From Dirofilaria immitis (lineage: Eukaryota; Nematoda; Chromadorea; Rhabditida; Onchocercidae): 64,000 bases of DNA. Positions 30,483-43,500 of the stretch are shown piece after piece. Location of the stretch: NCBI GenBank assembly GCA_024305405.1, contig JAKNDB010000066.1:558001-622000 (forward strand), written 5' to 3'. The notes under the pieces are model-generated. The model saw only the letters and a program-made list of their open reading frames with translations, did no database searches and had not been told where the DNA came from. Made by a program: the position numbers and the translations under genes. Within the stretch, counting starts at the first letter, position 1. Each line of letters starts with the position of its first letter.

Positions 30483-31284
30483 AAATAATAATAGTTATAA
30501 CTATAGGATAACAAATTATAAATTTTTCTCATTAAATTTGTTCGTTCATTCCTCTTTTCATAACGTCCATTTGATAGTTGAATTGTTTCGAAAAAAATTT
30601 GCTATAGTAAAAAATTGATTTTATTTTAAACACCTATATAGGTATTTTTGCTATATTTGTTCAGTTATATACAAAAAAATGAAGGAATGAAAATTCTTGT
30701 CAAAAATATTTAATTTATTCAATTTGAAAATTTATAATCTCTCTTATATATTTATGCTCTTTATTATTATTTATTATGCATATTAGCTTTTTTTTTTTTG
30801 TATATAAAATAATTTGAATTAAATTATTTTTCATATATTTCATCTATTTTATTAAATATTTATAGTATTATTTAGATGACATTATTTCAGCATTTTCTTT
30901 CTTTCTTTTTTTCGATCAAAAATTTTTGACAAAATTTTTAAATTTAAAAAATACTGAAAAATCATTTATTAATTCTTATGCGAATAAAGTTTACATTTCT
31001 TTCTTTCTTTTTTTTAACTTTCAAAATTTAAATATAAATTTTTTAGAATTTATTAAATTAATTCTAAATTTAATATTTAAAATTATATATTACATAATTA
31101 ATTCATTTTATAATTAAATAACAAAAAACGAATTAATCAAATGTGATATTTTTAATTTTACTTACATTAAATTATATCGTAGGTATTAATAGGGTCAAAT
31201 CATTAATTGCATTTATGTACTTAAAAGTGCCATCATTTATCAATTAATTCTTCTAATTGTTATAAAATTATCAGAGGAATCAAA

Positions 31285-31765
31285 TAGTTCGTTCGTTAGA
31301 GAAATTAACGAAAAAAAAGTCTTCATATCATTTTTTTTCTGCTTTAATTGATAAAATTTTGCTAAGATATATCTTAGCGAATTTCAATATAAACAATTTG
31401 TGTTGTGAATTCAATTTACAATTAAAAACTTGTTATTTAAAAATTTTAAATTAATTAATAATTAATTAATTTTTTAATCATTGTAAGATTGTTGGTGAAA
31501 TCCAGTAAATCGTTAGAGAAATTAATGAAAAAAAAGTTTTCATATCATTTTTTTTTTTTGCTTCAATTGATAAAATTTTGTTAAGATGATCAGAAGAAAT
31601 TAAAGAAAAAAACTTTTGATATCATTTTCATTTTTTTTTTTGCTTCAATTGATAAAATTTTGTTAGGATGATCAATCGTTTTCTTAGCAACAATTTTCAA
31701 TACTAAACAATTTGTGTTGTAAATTTAGTTTACAATTAAAAACTTGTTATTTAAAAATTTTAGCT
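31285..31765. repeat. Diverged tandem repeat, three copies
   Basis: Shared blocks: GAGAAATTAACGAAAAAAA, TTGATAAAATTTTG and ACAATTTGTGTTGT, then AATTAAAAACTTGTTATTTA. Copies near 31285-31445, 31508-31587 (short) and 31588-31765. Confidence 0.75.
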
Positions 31766-32184
31766 CAGTCAATAATAATAATTTATTATGACATTAAATT
31801 TGTTATAGTTATAAAATAAATAAATTAAACAAGTTTTTCTCCTAATTTTTAATTTATTAAAATTTTTAATTATTTTCATTTAATATTAGTATAAATAATA
31901 ATTATTACAATTATATAGATATATAGAATAATAATAATAATAATAAATTTATTTTTTCATCTAGGAAAGAAAGTATTTGTAAAGTTTGATAAAAATTAAT
32001 ATAATACAATAATATTAAAGATGTTATTGATCAAACATCATAATATAAATAAATGTTTTAATGAATAGTGCCATAACATTTTTTAATATCTATTGCGAAT
32101 TGTTTATTTCTATTGTAAATTTTCTTTTCTTTTCTTTTCTTTTTTGAAAAGAAATTTTGGTTGATTGAATATGTGTATGAATTG

Positions 32185-32240
32185 AAATGAATTGAATTGA
32201 ATTGAATTGAATTGAATTGAATTGAATTGAATTGAAATGG
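32185..32240. repeat. (GAATT)n pentanucleotide repeat
   Basis: About nine tandem ATTGA units, followed by CTT/TTC-rich tracts to about 32350. Confidence 0.9.
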
Positions 32241-33434
32241 ATTGAAATATTGTGGCATATTTTTTGATCTTTCTTCTTCCATTTCTTTTTACTTCTCTTT
32301 CTTCCTCCTTCTTCTTTTTCTTCTTCTTCTTCATCTTCTTCTTCTTTTACAATATTTTGTCGAGCAGAAGAAAATATATTTTAATTTACAATAATTATTA
32401 TAAATTATCATAATTGATATAATGATAATGATATTTTAATTGTAATCAAAACTAATCCAACATTTCTGATTGTTTCAAATGTTAATCTAAAAAAAAATTC
32501 ACTATATTATTTTATTATAATCAGTAATGATTCATCGTTTCTGATTGTTTAATCAATTGACCATATATATTATTATTGCTATCAGTAATAATTGAAACAT
32601 AAATATTTTTTTTTCTAGATCAAACTAAAGCTATTCTCGATATAAGATGCATATTTAAATAATAAACAAAAATATTCTATAATATATTTCAGATGATAAT
32701 TAATGCCTCATTTAATGCCATCCATTTTTATTTTTAATAATATTTCCATCAATATTTAATTAACAAATAAACTTTTATTAATTAAAAATGCTAACTTTTA
32801 ATTTAAATATAAATTGAACATATCATTATCAACATTTTTAATGATAATAAATAGCAATTAATTACTTAAAAATTATATTTAATTCATACATTTAAGCTAA
32901 TCTTTGATTTTAGTAATTTTTCAAATTTTAATAATAAAAAAGTTTTATTATACAATGAGAAAGGTTGAATTTGCACACATCATTCGATTGTTTTTTTTCT
33001 GTCATTTATTGTTCTCGAAATTCTTTATTCTCGAGACCTTGATATTTTTTATTCTCTTATAATTTAATAGGTTAACTTTTTATTATTCACCTATTAAATT
33101 GTTTGTAATTTTCATCAAAATTTGATAAATTACATTCTTTGAATTAATATTTGCATCAATTAGATGAATTTTTATTTTATCAATGGTTCATTAATGTCGA
33201 ATTAAATTAATTTAAAATTTCAATTAATGACATCAATTGAAATTATATTTAGCCATTTTCTGATTGACTGATAAACTAATTAATTCTCTCATAACTTGTT
33301 TGAATTGAAACAAATACAACTGATAGTATGTAAGATCTATGATAAATTTTGATTACGTTAATATTAAAATTATTGATATGTAAAATTTAATTATATTTAA
33401 TGCAAGAATACGACATCATTTAAATTAATCGGAC

Positions 33435-33515
33435 ATATCCAACTATCAGCATATCAGCATATTTCAACATATCAGCATATTTCAGCATATCAGCATATTT
33501 CAACATATCAGCACA
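33435..33515. repeat. CATATCAGCATATTTCA minisatellite
   Basis: Alternating ATATCAGC and ATATTTCA(G/A)C units over about 80 bp. Confidence 0.85.
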
Positions 33516-34240
33516 TATCATTCATATCATTCAAATATTTTTGATTTTACTAGCAATTTAGCTATGAATTATTTCGAGAAATACATTTAGTTTATTTATC
33601 TTTTCACTTTGTGCAGCTACTCATTGATAAATATTTACATCAACAACAAACTCATTCCCACTCGTCCCTTTAAATGAAATACAAACATTCGATAATTTAC
33701 TTATTAGTTATTGGCTATTTGTATTTTATTTATAAAAATATTTTATTTTAATTTAAAAGAAAATATCAAATAACTTTTACTAATTGCCCAATTATAATCT
33801 AAAATTTAAATGCATATAAAATATTTTGATATTGCCCGATATTAACTGATAAGTTTGCTTTTACTTGTAATTGATAAGTTTCTTTTTCTTTCTTTATTCA
33901 AATAAATAATCAATAAATTTTAGGAACTTTTTTTTTTCGCATTATAAAATGAATATGTCAAATAATGATATTATATGGATGATAGAATGATATGATATGA
34001 AATGTTGAAAGATCAAAGAATTCTTGAATTATCAATAATGTTTAATTGATAGCTATTATGATTTTTGATCGTCATATTGATAACATTAATTTAAACATTT
34101 TTGTTAATATAAAAATTTGAATTAAAAATGAAAATATTTGCAAATATATAGAATTTCTAATATTTTTTATTTGTATTAAATTTTACTTTTAAATTATTTG
34201 TATTATTTTAATTTTTAAAAAAAAAAGGAAAGAAAAGTTA

Positions 34241-34248
34241 TATTTCAG
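34241..34248 (+). other. Probable trans-splice acceptor of the small membrane protein gene
   Basis: TATTTCAG abuts the ATG directly and supports this start. Confidence 0.55.
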
Positions 34249-35404
34249 ATGTCGTTGGATGATGAATCACCTGTAACTGAAAAAAGTATGACCGAGGAAT
34301 TATTCAAAATTCCAATTACTCATCATTTATTACCTATTTGTCTTATGGCTTTCATCCTACTTACCTTATTATTAGCATGTCTTTATGATTGCAAAATTAA
34401 TAGGGATTGTTGCAGGTAAAAATTTCTATCCTTCTAAAAATTATTGATTTATTGCGTTTCTTATAAGTAATAAAAAAAAAGAAATATTATATATGTTACG
34501 TCAAAATAACAGTTTTACTTTAGACGTACAAATTTCTATGACGTATAATTAATTACACGTTCATATATATACTTAATCATTTTAATCAGTTAGCTTCCGA
34601 TATTTTCTTCAAAATATTGAAAATTAAAAAAATTAAACTTTAAAGTTTTATACTACAAATTACAGTTTAGTTTACAGTTTCCCTAACTTTCTCTTTTAAA
34701 TAATAGTTGAAATTTAAATTAAAATTACTCAAGACTTTCATAATTTATCACTTATTATCTTTTCATTTATTTCATTATTATCATATGTTCCTTATGAATG
34801 ATCATATCATTTAAGATAACTTATAAATTATATATTTTACTATAATAAAAATCTTATCAATACTATTTTCCTTTTTTTCCTTATTCTTCTTCGCTCAAAA
34901 TGATAAAATATTGTATAAAAAGTATTGACATTTTTTGAACTAAAAATGATATTTTTAAATATTTACCTTGTTATCAGGAAATACACATGCATTGATTTTA
35001 ATTCTTATCAAATTGCAACAAATAATCTGTATGCTTAAATTTATATATACTGTCATATTCGTCTCTAAAAGCGATATTTTTTTAGCTAAACGGTAATTAA
35101 TTTGGTAAATTAATGAGAAAGTTTTAAGGAAATGATAAGAACTGGAGGAAAAAAAGTGGAAAAATCTTTCATATCATAAAATTGATAAAATAAATTCTAC
35201 TCTAAGAAATGCTATGCATAATTTTTCGTAGTTTAATTTTAGCAGTAAAATAATTTGTTCAAGAATTGGAATTCATTAACAACATACTTATATTTTTATT
35301 CCAGGAAACGTTCGGGATCGGGATCACAGTGGACTCCTAAAACTGGTATTTATTTATATGATGGTGAAACGGGTGAATCAAGGATTGCCGATGGCACTGA
35401 ATGA
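34249..35404 (+). CDS. Small single-pass membrane protein of unknown function, 2 exons
   Basis: Exons 34249-34415 and 35305-35404 join in phase 2 to 88 aa. Residues 1-27 are acidic and polar, followed by one membrane helix (LPICLMAFILLTLLLACLYD). After it come a Cys-rich juxtamembrane stretch (CKINRDCCRKR) and a polar tail (SGSGSQWTPKTGIYLYDGET). A clean TATTTCAG acceptor touches the ATG and a poly(A) signal lies 73 nt after the stop. Both splice sites are canonical, so I regard it as real although I do not recognise the family. The topology is probably cytoplasmic C-tail given the basic KR cluster after the helix (inference). It lies convergent to ACTL6. Confidence 0.72.
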
Positions 35405-35476
35405 AACTTTCTCTTAATTTAAAGCTCACTAAGCGTATATTCCGTTACCGATTTATCTGGTTAATATTTCATGTGA

Positions 35477-35482
35477 AATAAA
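35477..35482 (+). terminator. Poly(A) signal of the small membrane protein gene
   Basis: AATAAA 73 nt after the stop codon. Confidence 0.5.
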
Positions 35483-36415
35483 CGGATCTTTTCACTTAGA
35501 ATTTGCTTCTGTATATTGCTGATTTGTAATTGCTGTCCTGAATTGAAAATTTTTAATAATTTCGCTTTTTCATTTCTTTCATCTAATGCAATAAAACCCT
35601 ATAATAAAATGATCACTATTTATTCAAACATACAAAAACCCACAACACAATTCTTAATAACATAAATTGAGTGATTTCCATTACTAGATTTCAAATTCTG
35701 ACTAGCCAATTTTTTAAACCTTATCGATTGTCACAAAAGGATAAAGGCCTTCACTTTCCCAAATTTCTAGGCAACTTTAACATGAAAATAATCAAAGAAA
35801 TGGAGATATCCGAAAATCGAAAATGATGAAAAAAGAAACACTGATTAATTTATCATTTTCTGCAGCTCACAGGATGATGTTTGTGATAGGAAAATAGGCG
35901 GGAGGTATTACTAAGTAATAATAAAAATATTGGTTGAATTGTACGTACAACTTATTCATTGCAAATCATTGGACGAAATCCGGCATTCTTACATTTCCAG
36001 TTTTTCATATTTCGAATTCCCAAAATCGGAAGCAGAGTGTTGCTGGTTAAAATAAAGTTTTAAAATTTAATAAACACATAGGGCAATATCAAATATACTA
36101 TAACAAATTGACAAATTTTGAGATGCTACGAAGACAAACGAATATAATTAATTGCTCGAAATATATTTAACAAACCATAATAACAATTTGGTAAACAACG
36201 TATGAGGAGATCGCTCACAAAATGATTTGCTAAACAAACTGAAAAGCATCATAAAATTAAAGAAAGCAATAAGTGCATAATTTCAAATTTCGCCAGAAGA
36301 AATTCTATCTATTTATAAGATCTTTTATAAAAAGTATCTAATTCAGCAATGTAGAACATAGATTTGAAACATCATAATAACCTTATAATAGTTAACAAGA
36401 GATAATATTGCTATG
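35483..36415. other. Convergent intergenic region between the small membrane protein gene and ACTL6
   Basis: 3' flanks of two convergent genes; no further feature seen. Confidence 0.6.
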
Positions 36416-39400
36416 CTACGCACACTTCTTTGAAACAATCGATTTTCCCTCATCATCATACTCTGCCCGGCTAATCCACATTTGTTGAAAGGCACCCTAT
36501 AATTTTCTTTTTATATTTGATTACCAGAGAATAAGATAATACATTCATAGTAGTTGAATATCACAACTTACAAGTGAAGCTAAAATCGATCCGCCAATCC
36601 ATGCTCCAAATCGTCGTTCCATTGGCGTTGGAGCTGCATAAACTCTTAATTTTATTGTCTGAAAATAATATACTTTATTGACAAAATATCATGCGTAATA
36701 AAAGATATCTTTATATATGTATATGTATATATAAAGAAAAATATATATATATAAATAAATGAATATATTATTTCATTTACCAACCGGCGGACATTTATGA
36801 GCAAGATCATGATTAAGCCTTTCAGTAAATCCCATTAACAATGAGTTACCACCCGTCACCATTAAACCGCTATACATCGTCTGCAAAAATCTTTTTAGAT
36901 CAATTTTATAAGAATTAAAAAGAAGTCTATAATATCAGTTATTAGCAATATAAGTTCCAAAGAATGAATATTAGCTTCATCCAGTGAATATGAGCAAGTA
37001 CAAATCAACTGTGTTTTCCTTGATCTAAAACTTTCCTCCCTCTTAATTCTTTTCAAATAACTGACTGGCCGTATGTCAATATCGCACATTCCACAAGCTG
37101 TAGCTGCAATCTGCGAGACTGACATTATTGAAGAAGCATTTACTGCCTGAAAATACTATCAGTTACTATAAGCAAATACTAGTTATAGCCTAAAAATATA
37201 TCAATCGCCGTAAAATTCAATAACTAGCTCAACACATATGATTGACTACAAGATCGAAAAATGATAAATTTTGTTGTTACTTCGAAAAGAATTTCTAAAT
37301 TAGCACTTGAGAAATTATACCTTCAAATAGTTTGTGTCAAACAAGCCCTCTGGAATTTTGATCCTTTCTGCTTGGAATTCTTTGCTATACCCGTTTGGAA
37401 AGCAAAATGGTGATGACGGTAGCTTTTCCGCAAATCTGCAGCATATAATCAGTAAATTTAAAATTGCAGAAATGCTCATATTATTTCTGCATGCAAAATC
37501 TTCGACGAATGTATCTTTCATGTGAATATAATTACCATCACCAAAGAATTGAATAATTTAAAATTCTCAATCATAGATAAAAGTCTATTCGATGAATTAT
37601 CCACTATTCATATAACAAAATAAAACAATAATTATTTTCATTGAAAACTCACTCAACGTCGATAGGAGTATCACAACATTGCAATACTGAAGCAGCAAGA
37701 TCTTCAAGAATTTGCTGAAAATGAAAAATTTCACTCTATTACTGACGCTTTCACAGTCTAAGCAATAATTAATTACAAACCTTTTCCATGTATGTTTCAT
37801 AGCTCTTCGTAACTTCTGGTAAATTTTTCTTCTCCGTCCATATAGGCGGCTCCATTTCATTAACTACCTCCTAAATTAATAAACTTAAAAATTAATTGAA
37901 ATGCTAATACGAAGATGTGTTGGAAGTTTTGTTCGGAAGGTGTTATTTCAAGTAATAATGGAGACGATACCTTTGATGCAATTTTATAAGAAGGCACCAG
38001 ATCAATTTTTTGTTCTTCAAGCATCAAACGGCACTGTTCTGCAATCATATCGCCACCAACCGGTTGTTTTACTACAGCTGAAAAAATTTGTTCTCACTTT
38101 AAAAAACATCAAAATTTTTTCAAAAACTATTTATCTAGTAAATGGTGCTTAATTCAAACTTAACAATTTTTATCTCAAAACACGAGTTTTATGAATATCT
38201 TGACAATGCAAACATAGCGATCCATTTAAAAAAACCCATAAGATTTATGAAAAGTGTACCATGTGTTATGCAGTATCCATCAAATACGGGAACAGCCGAT
38301 GTTTGTGTAGCGCCGCTATCTAAAATTAATCCAGCCGTTCGACCATTTGCATAACTGAAATAATATACTTATACAAAACCTAAGTATCATCAGTTAAAAA
38401 TACATCCCGTCCAGTCAAAGGAAAATACATATTTAAGAGTATGAACGTAAATATACCAAGAGAGAACAGCATTCTTGACAACATAAAACGTGGGAACGTT
38501 ATATTTCTCAAACATCAATTCTGTCAATTTCTCACGATTTGCTTTTGTATTCCACTAAAGTAAGTATTTTAATTTGCTTACATAAAACATAACATTAATT
38601 TAAAGAAAATACAAGAAACTGAATAAGTTAGGTGAGAAACTGGAGCAACTGTTGTACAAAATAAATAAATGGATGTGTGATAAAAAAGAAATAGAAAAAT
38701 AATATATGATAACATAGATAACTAATAAAAACTGAGAAAGTGAACTTACTGCAGCTTCAGAAAACAATACAGGCTGATACTGGCTCTCCGAGAATAAAAT
38801 ACGACTGTATGAATAATCGACAAGCTGTTCGAAAACATCCCAATCATCAACTAAATTTTCCAATGAAATATAATACTATGTGAAAGAGAAGATTTAGTCC
38901 AAGGAAAAGGTAACATACTCATGCAGTCCTTCATGTAACTTTTAATTTCCGTCCTAGCTCGCGGAACGTTAACAAATGTTCGTCCAATAAAATACTCCTT
39001 CATCTTTGTTTTTCGAGCATTTTGGTCTACAGTATCATCCATTTCATCCAGAATTTCGCGCATACCAACTTGACTTGGTATGTCACCCTGTAAAAATTAT
39101 TTAAAATTATATTTCAACAATACAAAAAATTTCGAATCTTGACCAAAAACAATCAGAAAAAATTCATTTCATGAAAATGACACATGCAATAAGAAGTCAA
39201 ATTTGTTTGTCAATAAATCAAACATATTTTTAAAATATAATGAAAAATGATTCATCAAGATTTGCTTTAATATTCACTGCCGTTTAATCTACTAGCGCAG
39301 CTTTATTTTAAACAAGTCTCGATGAACAGTTTGATGCTTTATAAATTTCCAACACTATTTTCCAGAAGAAAAAATTCACGATGTTAAGTGTTAAAACTTT

Positions 39401-39764
39401 TATTTTTACTTTTCGTTTTTTTTTGACTGGAGCATCTTCTTGCCTATATTTCAATAGATTTTAAAATCATTAATGATACACCATTCAATACTGTATTGCA
39501 CAGCAAATAATTTTAAAAAAGCTTACTTTCGGAAATTCTTCACCAGCAAAACCAACTCGAAACGTGTGCGAACCTGGATCGAAAACTAAGGCACCAACTT
39601 CATCTGAAAAAGAAAATACAAAAAGTAATTGATTTTATTCATTGATCCTTGATCCTTAAGAATACTAACGCAATGACAGTGCAACTGTCAACTTTTTAAC
39701 TACTTCATACTTGAAAAAAAAAAAGAAATATAAACTTACCACCGCCATAAACTCCTCCACTCAT
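36416..39764 (-). CDS. ACTL6A: Actin-related protein ACTL6/BAF53 (SWI/SNF, INO80 subunit), about 14 exons
   Basis: The first exon encodes MSGGVYGG, identical to the vertebrate start. Then follow [142 protein letters not shown] and [13 protein letters not shown]. The end is [15 protein letters not shown]...KKCA. Exons were found at about 39.76, 39.6, 39.1-38.9, 38.85-38.75, 38.55-38.45, 38.35-38.27, 38.08-37.97, 37.87-37.79, 37.71-37.65, 37.44-37.32, 37.14-37.08, 36.89-36.78, 36.66-36.57 and 36.50-36.42 kb. Known role: nuclear actin-like subunit of BAF/PBAF, INO80 and TIP60 complexes, working with RUVBL1 in the latter two. The frame is intact. It is head-to-head with FAF2, 0.74 kb apart. Confidence 0.95.
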
Positions 39765-40490
39765 GATTACACGTAACTTTCAATAATCTGCAATCAATAT
39801 TATCAAATGATGGCTAACTAATTAATCATCGATGATAACATAAAAATGATAAACGTTTCAATCCCGATTATTCCACTACGAATTGTATCATCCTTACGTA
39901 TTAAAATTTTTCTCATAGTTCAATAAGATTTGGTTTGCTGTTGTGTTAGATCACGTTGGCCACGTCACAATGAAATATATGCCATGGTAGTATTATTGGC
40001 ATAGTTAACTCGGTTATCATTTTCACTTCCCCGAATTTACTGACGGGGAAAGAATAGTGATAATGATCTGATTTGAAAGGTTTTGCTCTTAATGAGTTCA
40101 AAAATGGATCACATAAATGTTCTACTTCGTCTTGGAAAATAATTTTAGTTATTTTGTTTATTTTTTAAAATAATGCGACGAACAAAAGTAACATTATATT
40201 ATGTCACGAAAAGTCAAACAAAATTGAGATTATTTGATTGATAGAACGCAACATATCATGTAATATTGCTGTATTCTCAAATCAACCCTATTCTTTATTT
40301 CATGTCGAGAAATTTCTCGCAAAGTTTTTCTTCGTTTCAATGGGCAATTTTGTTTGTCTGAAAAATTATGTTTTTTTTTATCGACTAATTGCCTGTAAAA
40401 TTGTTTTTCAGGAAAGTTTAAATTGAGATATTGATGTGATATTGAAGGGCAAGTTTAAATCTTATCATCTCAGCGCAGAAATTTGTTTTA
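39765..40490. promoter_or_regulatory. Shared divergent promoter region of ACTL6 and FAF2
   Basis: About 730 bp between head-to-head genes, slightly less AT-rich around 39930-40080. No specific motif is claimed. Confidence 0.4.
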
Positions 40491-40498
40491 TCATTTAG
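40491..40498 (+). other. Probable trans-splice acceptor of FAF2
   Basis: TCATTTAG lies three bases before the ATG and supports this start. Confidence 0.5.
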
Positions 40499-40501
40499 GA
40501 A

Positions 40502-43500
40502 ATGGCAACAGAAGATAGCGAAGAACATGCAAACTTCATCAACAGTTTCAAGGTTCATAGTTCATAACATATTGAATATGTGTTAAAGGAAAACAGTGGA
40601 GAAGAAATAATTTTTTTGTAAATATCGTAGTTTAACCTTTAGATAAAAGACTTCACATATCATGGAATCTAGGAGTAGTTTGTAAATATCGTAGTTTAAC
40701 CTTTAGATAAAAGACTTCACATATCATGGAATCTAGGAGTAGTTGTGATGGCTTTTGTTTACTATACCCTCCATTTTTATTATATTACTGGTAATCTTGG
40801 GCTCCTGTAGTTATTATTATTATTTTTGGAGAGTTTACACTTGGAAAGATAGGCTGAAAATTACTTGAATTTACCATATTTTTTTATTTTTTTACAGTGA
40901 TCGCTCAAAGTAATTAAACATTTACGTATTCGTTTTAATATATCCAATTCTAGTTTAAATATAGAGAAGATTAGAATTTATTTAAAGAATTTACGTTTTT
41001 ATACTACGCCTTTTTTCTTCTCTACTTCAAAAATAGTAAAATAATGGAAAATATTAGATTATCATGTACTATGAAATTGTTATTTGTTATAGGAAGTATG
41101 CGCAGTAGATGATAAGTTAGCAAAGGATTTCTTGATTTACAATCATTGGAATTTAGAAGCTGCAGTCCAGCATTTCTTCCATGTAAGTCTAAATATCATT
41201 AACATTTCATTTTCGTTTGCTGCAAACTAAAAGTTTTGTTTTTTAATTATTTTAAGGAAATTTGCTTTCGAATCTTATGATTTTTAATCTAAATTATGAT
41301 GAAATTTTACACTTTTTTCATGTTTTCTTATTTCCTTATTGCTATACTAGTTGATGCGAAGAATGAATTTACACATAGGAATATAAAAGTTTTATCTTAA
41401 TTTTTACTTTTCATTTTATATGATTTATATCTTTTTCCAGACTGGTGGACGATTAGAAGAGGAAGAAGAAAATGTATCAAACGCAGAGAACGAGTTGAGA
41501 CATAGGCATGTGCAAATAAATGAACCATCAACTTCACAGTAATTCCTCTTTCTCGAACTTTTAGATAAATGGTAGTATTCGAAGCCAACTAAACAAATTA
41601 AATTGGAATCATAATATTTCGAACAAATAATCGCACTAAATTGTATCGAAATATCATTAAAAATTCTGTTTGAGCCATTGTATACATCAAATTCTATTTG
41701 AGCCATTATATATATTGTATGCATCAGAAAGTAAAAAGTCAATTACAAATTTGTTAATTTTCTGTTTTCTAGTACTACAAATCAGCGCTCGTCTTCACCT
41801 CGTATAAAAGTACCGCTAAGAAGACGTTCTCCAGCTCCACAAACTTGGTTTGAATGGACTATTACAGTCATCAAACTTCCATTTTTATTGCTTACCAAAG
41901 CTTATTCGAGCTTCTTAATTTTTATGTATGTAAATCAAACGATTTGCTTTTTTTGCAACAATTATAAGATTCTGTTTGCTTAGAAGAATACTTATTAAAT
42001 ATGTTTCTGTTTTTTTCCAATCATAATTTTATGCCGTAATTTTTTTTCATAAGTGAACATTGAAAGACACGTATTATTTAGCTATTCAGCAATAAGAAAT
42101 GTAATGTAACTTTTCAATTATTTCAACTAAGGGTCATTATTCCGAGCACGGCCACTAGCAGTTGCTGATTCGCGAGGTGATGCGACACTTTATCGATGAA
42201 TTCAATACTCGTTTTGCAAATTCTAATAATAATGGAATACGTTTCTTTAGTGGATCATACGAAGATGTCAGTTTTATTTGTTAATGTTTAAGACTATTTA
42301 ATGTCGGTAGAATTTTTAAATAAAAATTCTTAAATCAACTGCTAGAAAATAAGATTCTATATAAGTAATTCATTTACTTCATTCAATTTTCTTATAGAGC
42401 AGGTGATTTCCGGAATTCACATCAATGATTAACATATTTTATTTCGTTTCAGGCCATAAACGAATGTAAAAGTTCATTACGTTTCATGATTGTTTATTTG
42501 CATAACCCGTCACATGAATCTTGTGAACGTTTTGTCCGCGAGACATTACTTAGTTATCAAATGAAACAGTTTCTAGATCGGAATGAGATTCTTCTGTGGG
42601 GTGTATCTGTACGTAGTCAAGAAGGTTATAAAGGTAATATAAAACCGTTTTCTTTTGATATACCAAAATACTTCCTTAATGATCATTAAATTTTTTCAAT
42701 CTGATGTTTCATTCTGAATGGTGTGGTGCATTCATGCGCAAACTATGGCTCTTAAATTATTTTTGAGAAAGATTTTTTATCCCATTATTCTTACTTAGTA
42801 AGTAGTTTACGATATTTCAATAATGTTTCATCGCGTGTATCATGCTTATCAATTTTTTCCTACTTCCATTATGATCAAATTTAATTTTGCAGTTTCTATG
42901 GCTCTTCGGGAAAACACATATCCATTTCTCGGGTTACTTTGTATGCGCGAAACGCGAATGGTTTTAGTAAGTTTTAAAGATAGTTGAAATCTGTTTTTAT
43001 TAATATTGTTTAGTATTTCGTGGAAAATACTTTATGAACCAAATAATATGTATCTAATATTAATATTTGTATTTCCAAATCTCTCTTTCTTTTCTTTATT
43101 TCTAGCAGTTTAATTACATAGTCCGTGTTTACAATTATTCTATGCCGACAATGTTTGGATAATGATTGAAGATTGTGCTGAAATTAGTTTTATTCTATTA
43201 TTTTTATTAAATTTTTGTTTTCAAAATTTATGACTTAACTACAGGTGTTGCGATTAGAAGGTGAATATGAACTCGAACCAATGCTTTATACAATTCAAAC
43301 AGCAGTTGATGAAAATCGTAGTTATTTGGATGCTATAAGGAATGAGAGGTATAATACGTAGATTTGTAGTAAATTTTTACCTGAAAAATTTCCAAGCATG
43401 AAGAGTTAAGTTGCATTATCATTAGACATCAACGTGAAGTGAACAATCGCATTCTGCGTGAGCAAGAATCGGATTATCAGCGTAGTTTGGCGGCCGATCG

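Larger units (their letters stand above)
28730..34240. other. Intergenic desert, RSRC1 to the small membrane protein gene
   Basis: About 5.5 kb of very AT-rich DNA with microsatellites (listed) and no supported gene. Confidence 0.6.

Noticed and set aside
32058..32334. Open frames over the GAATT repeat
   Set aside because: Repeat translation only.
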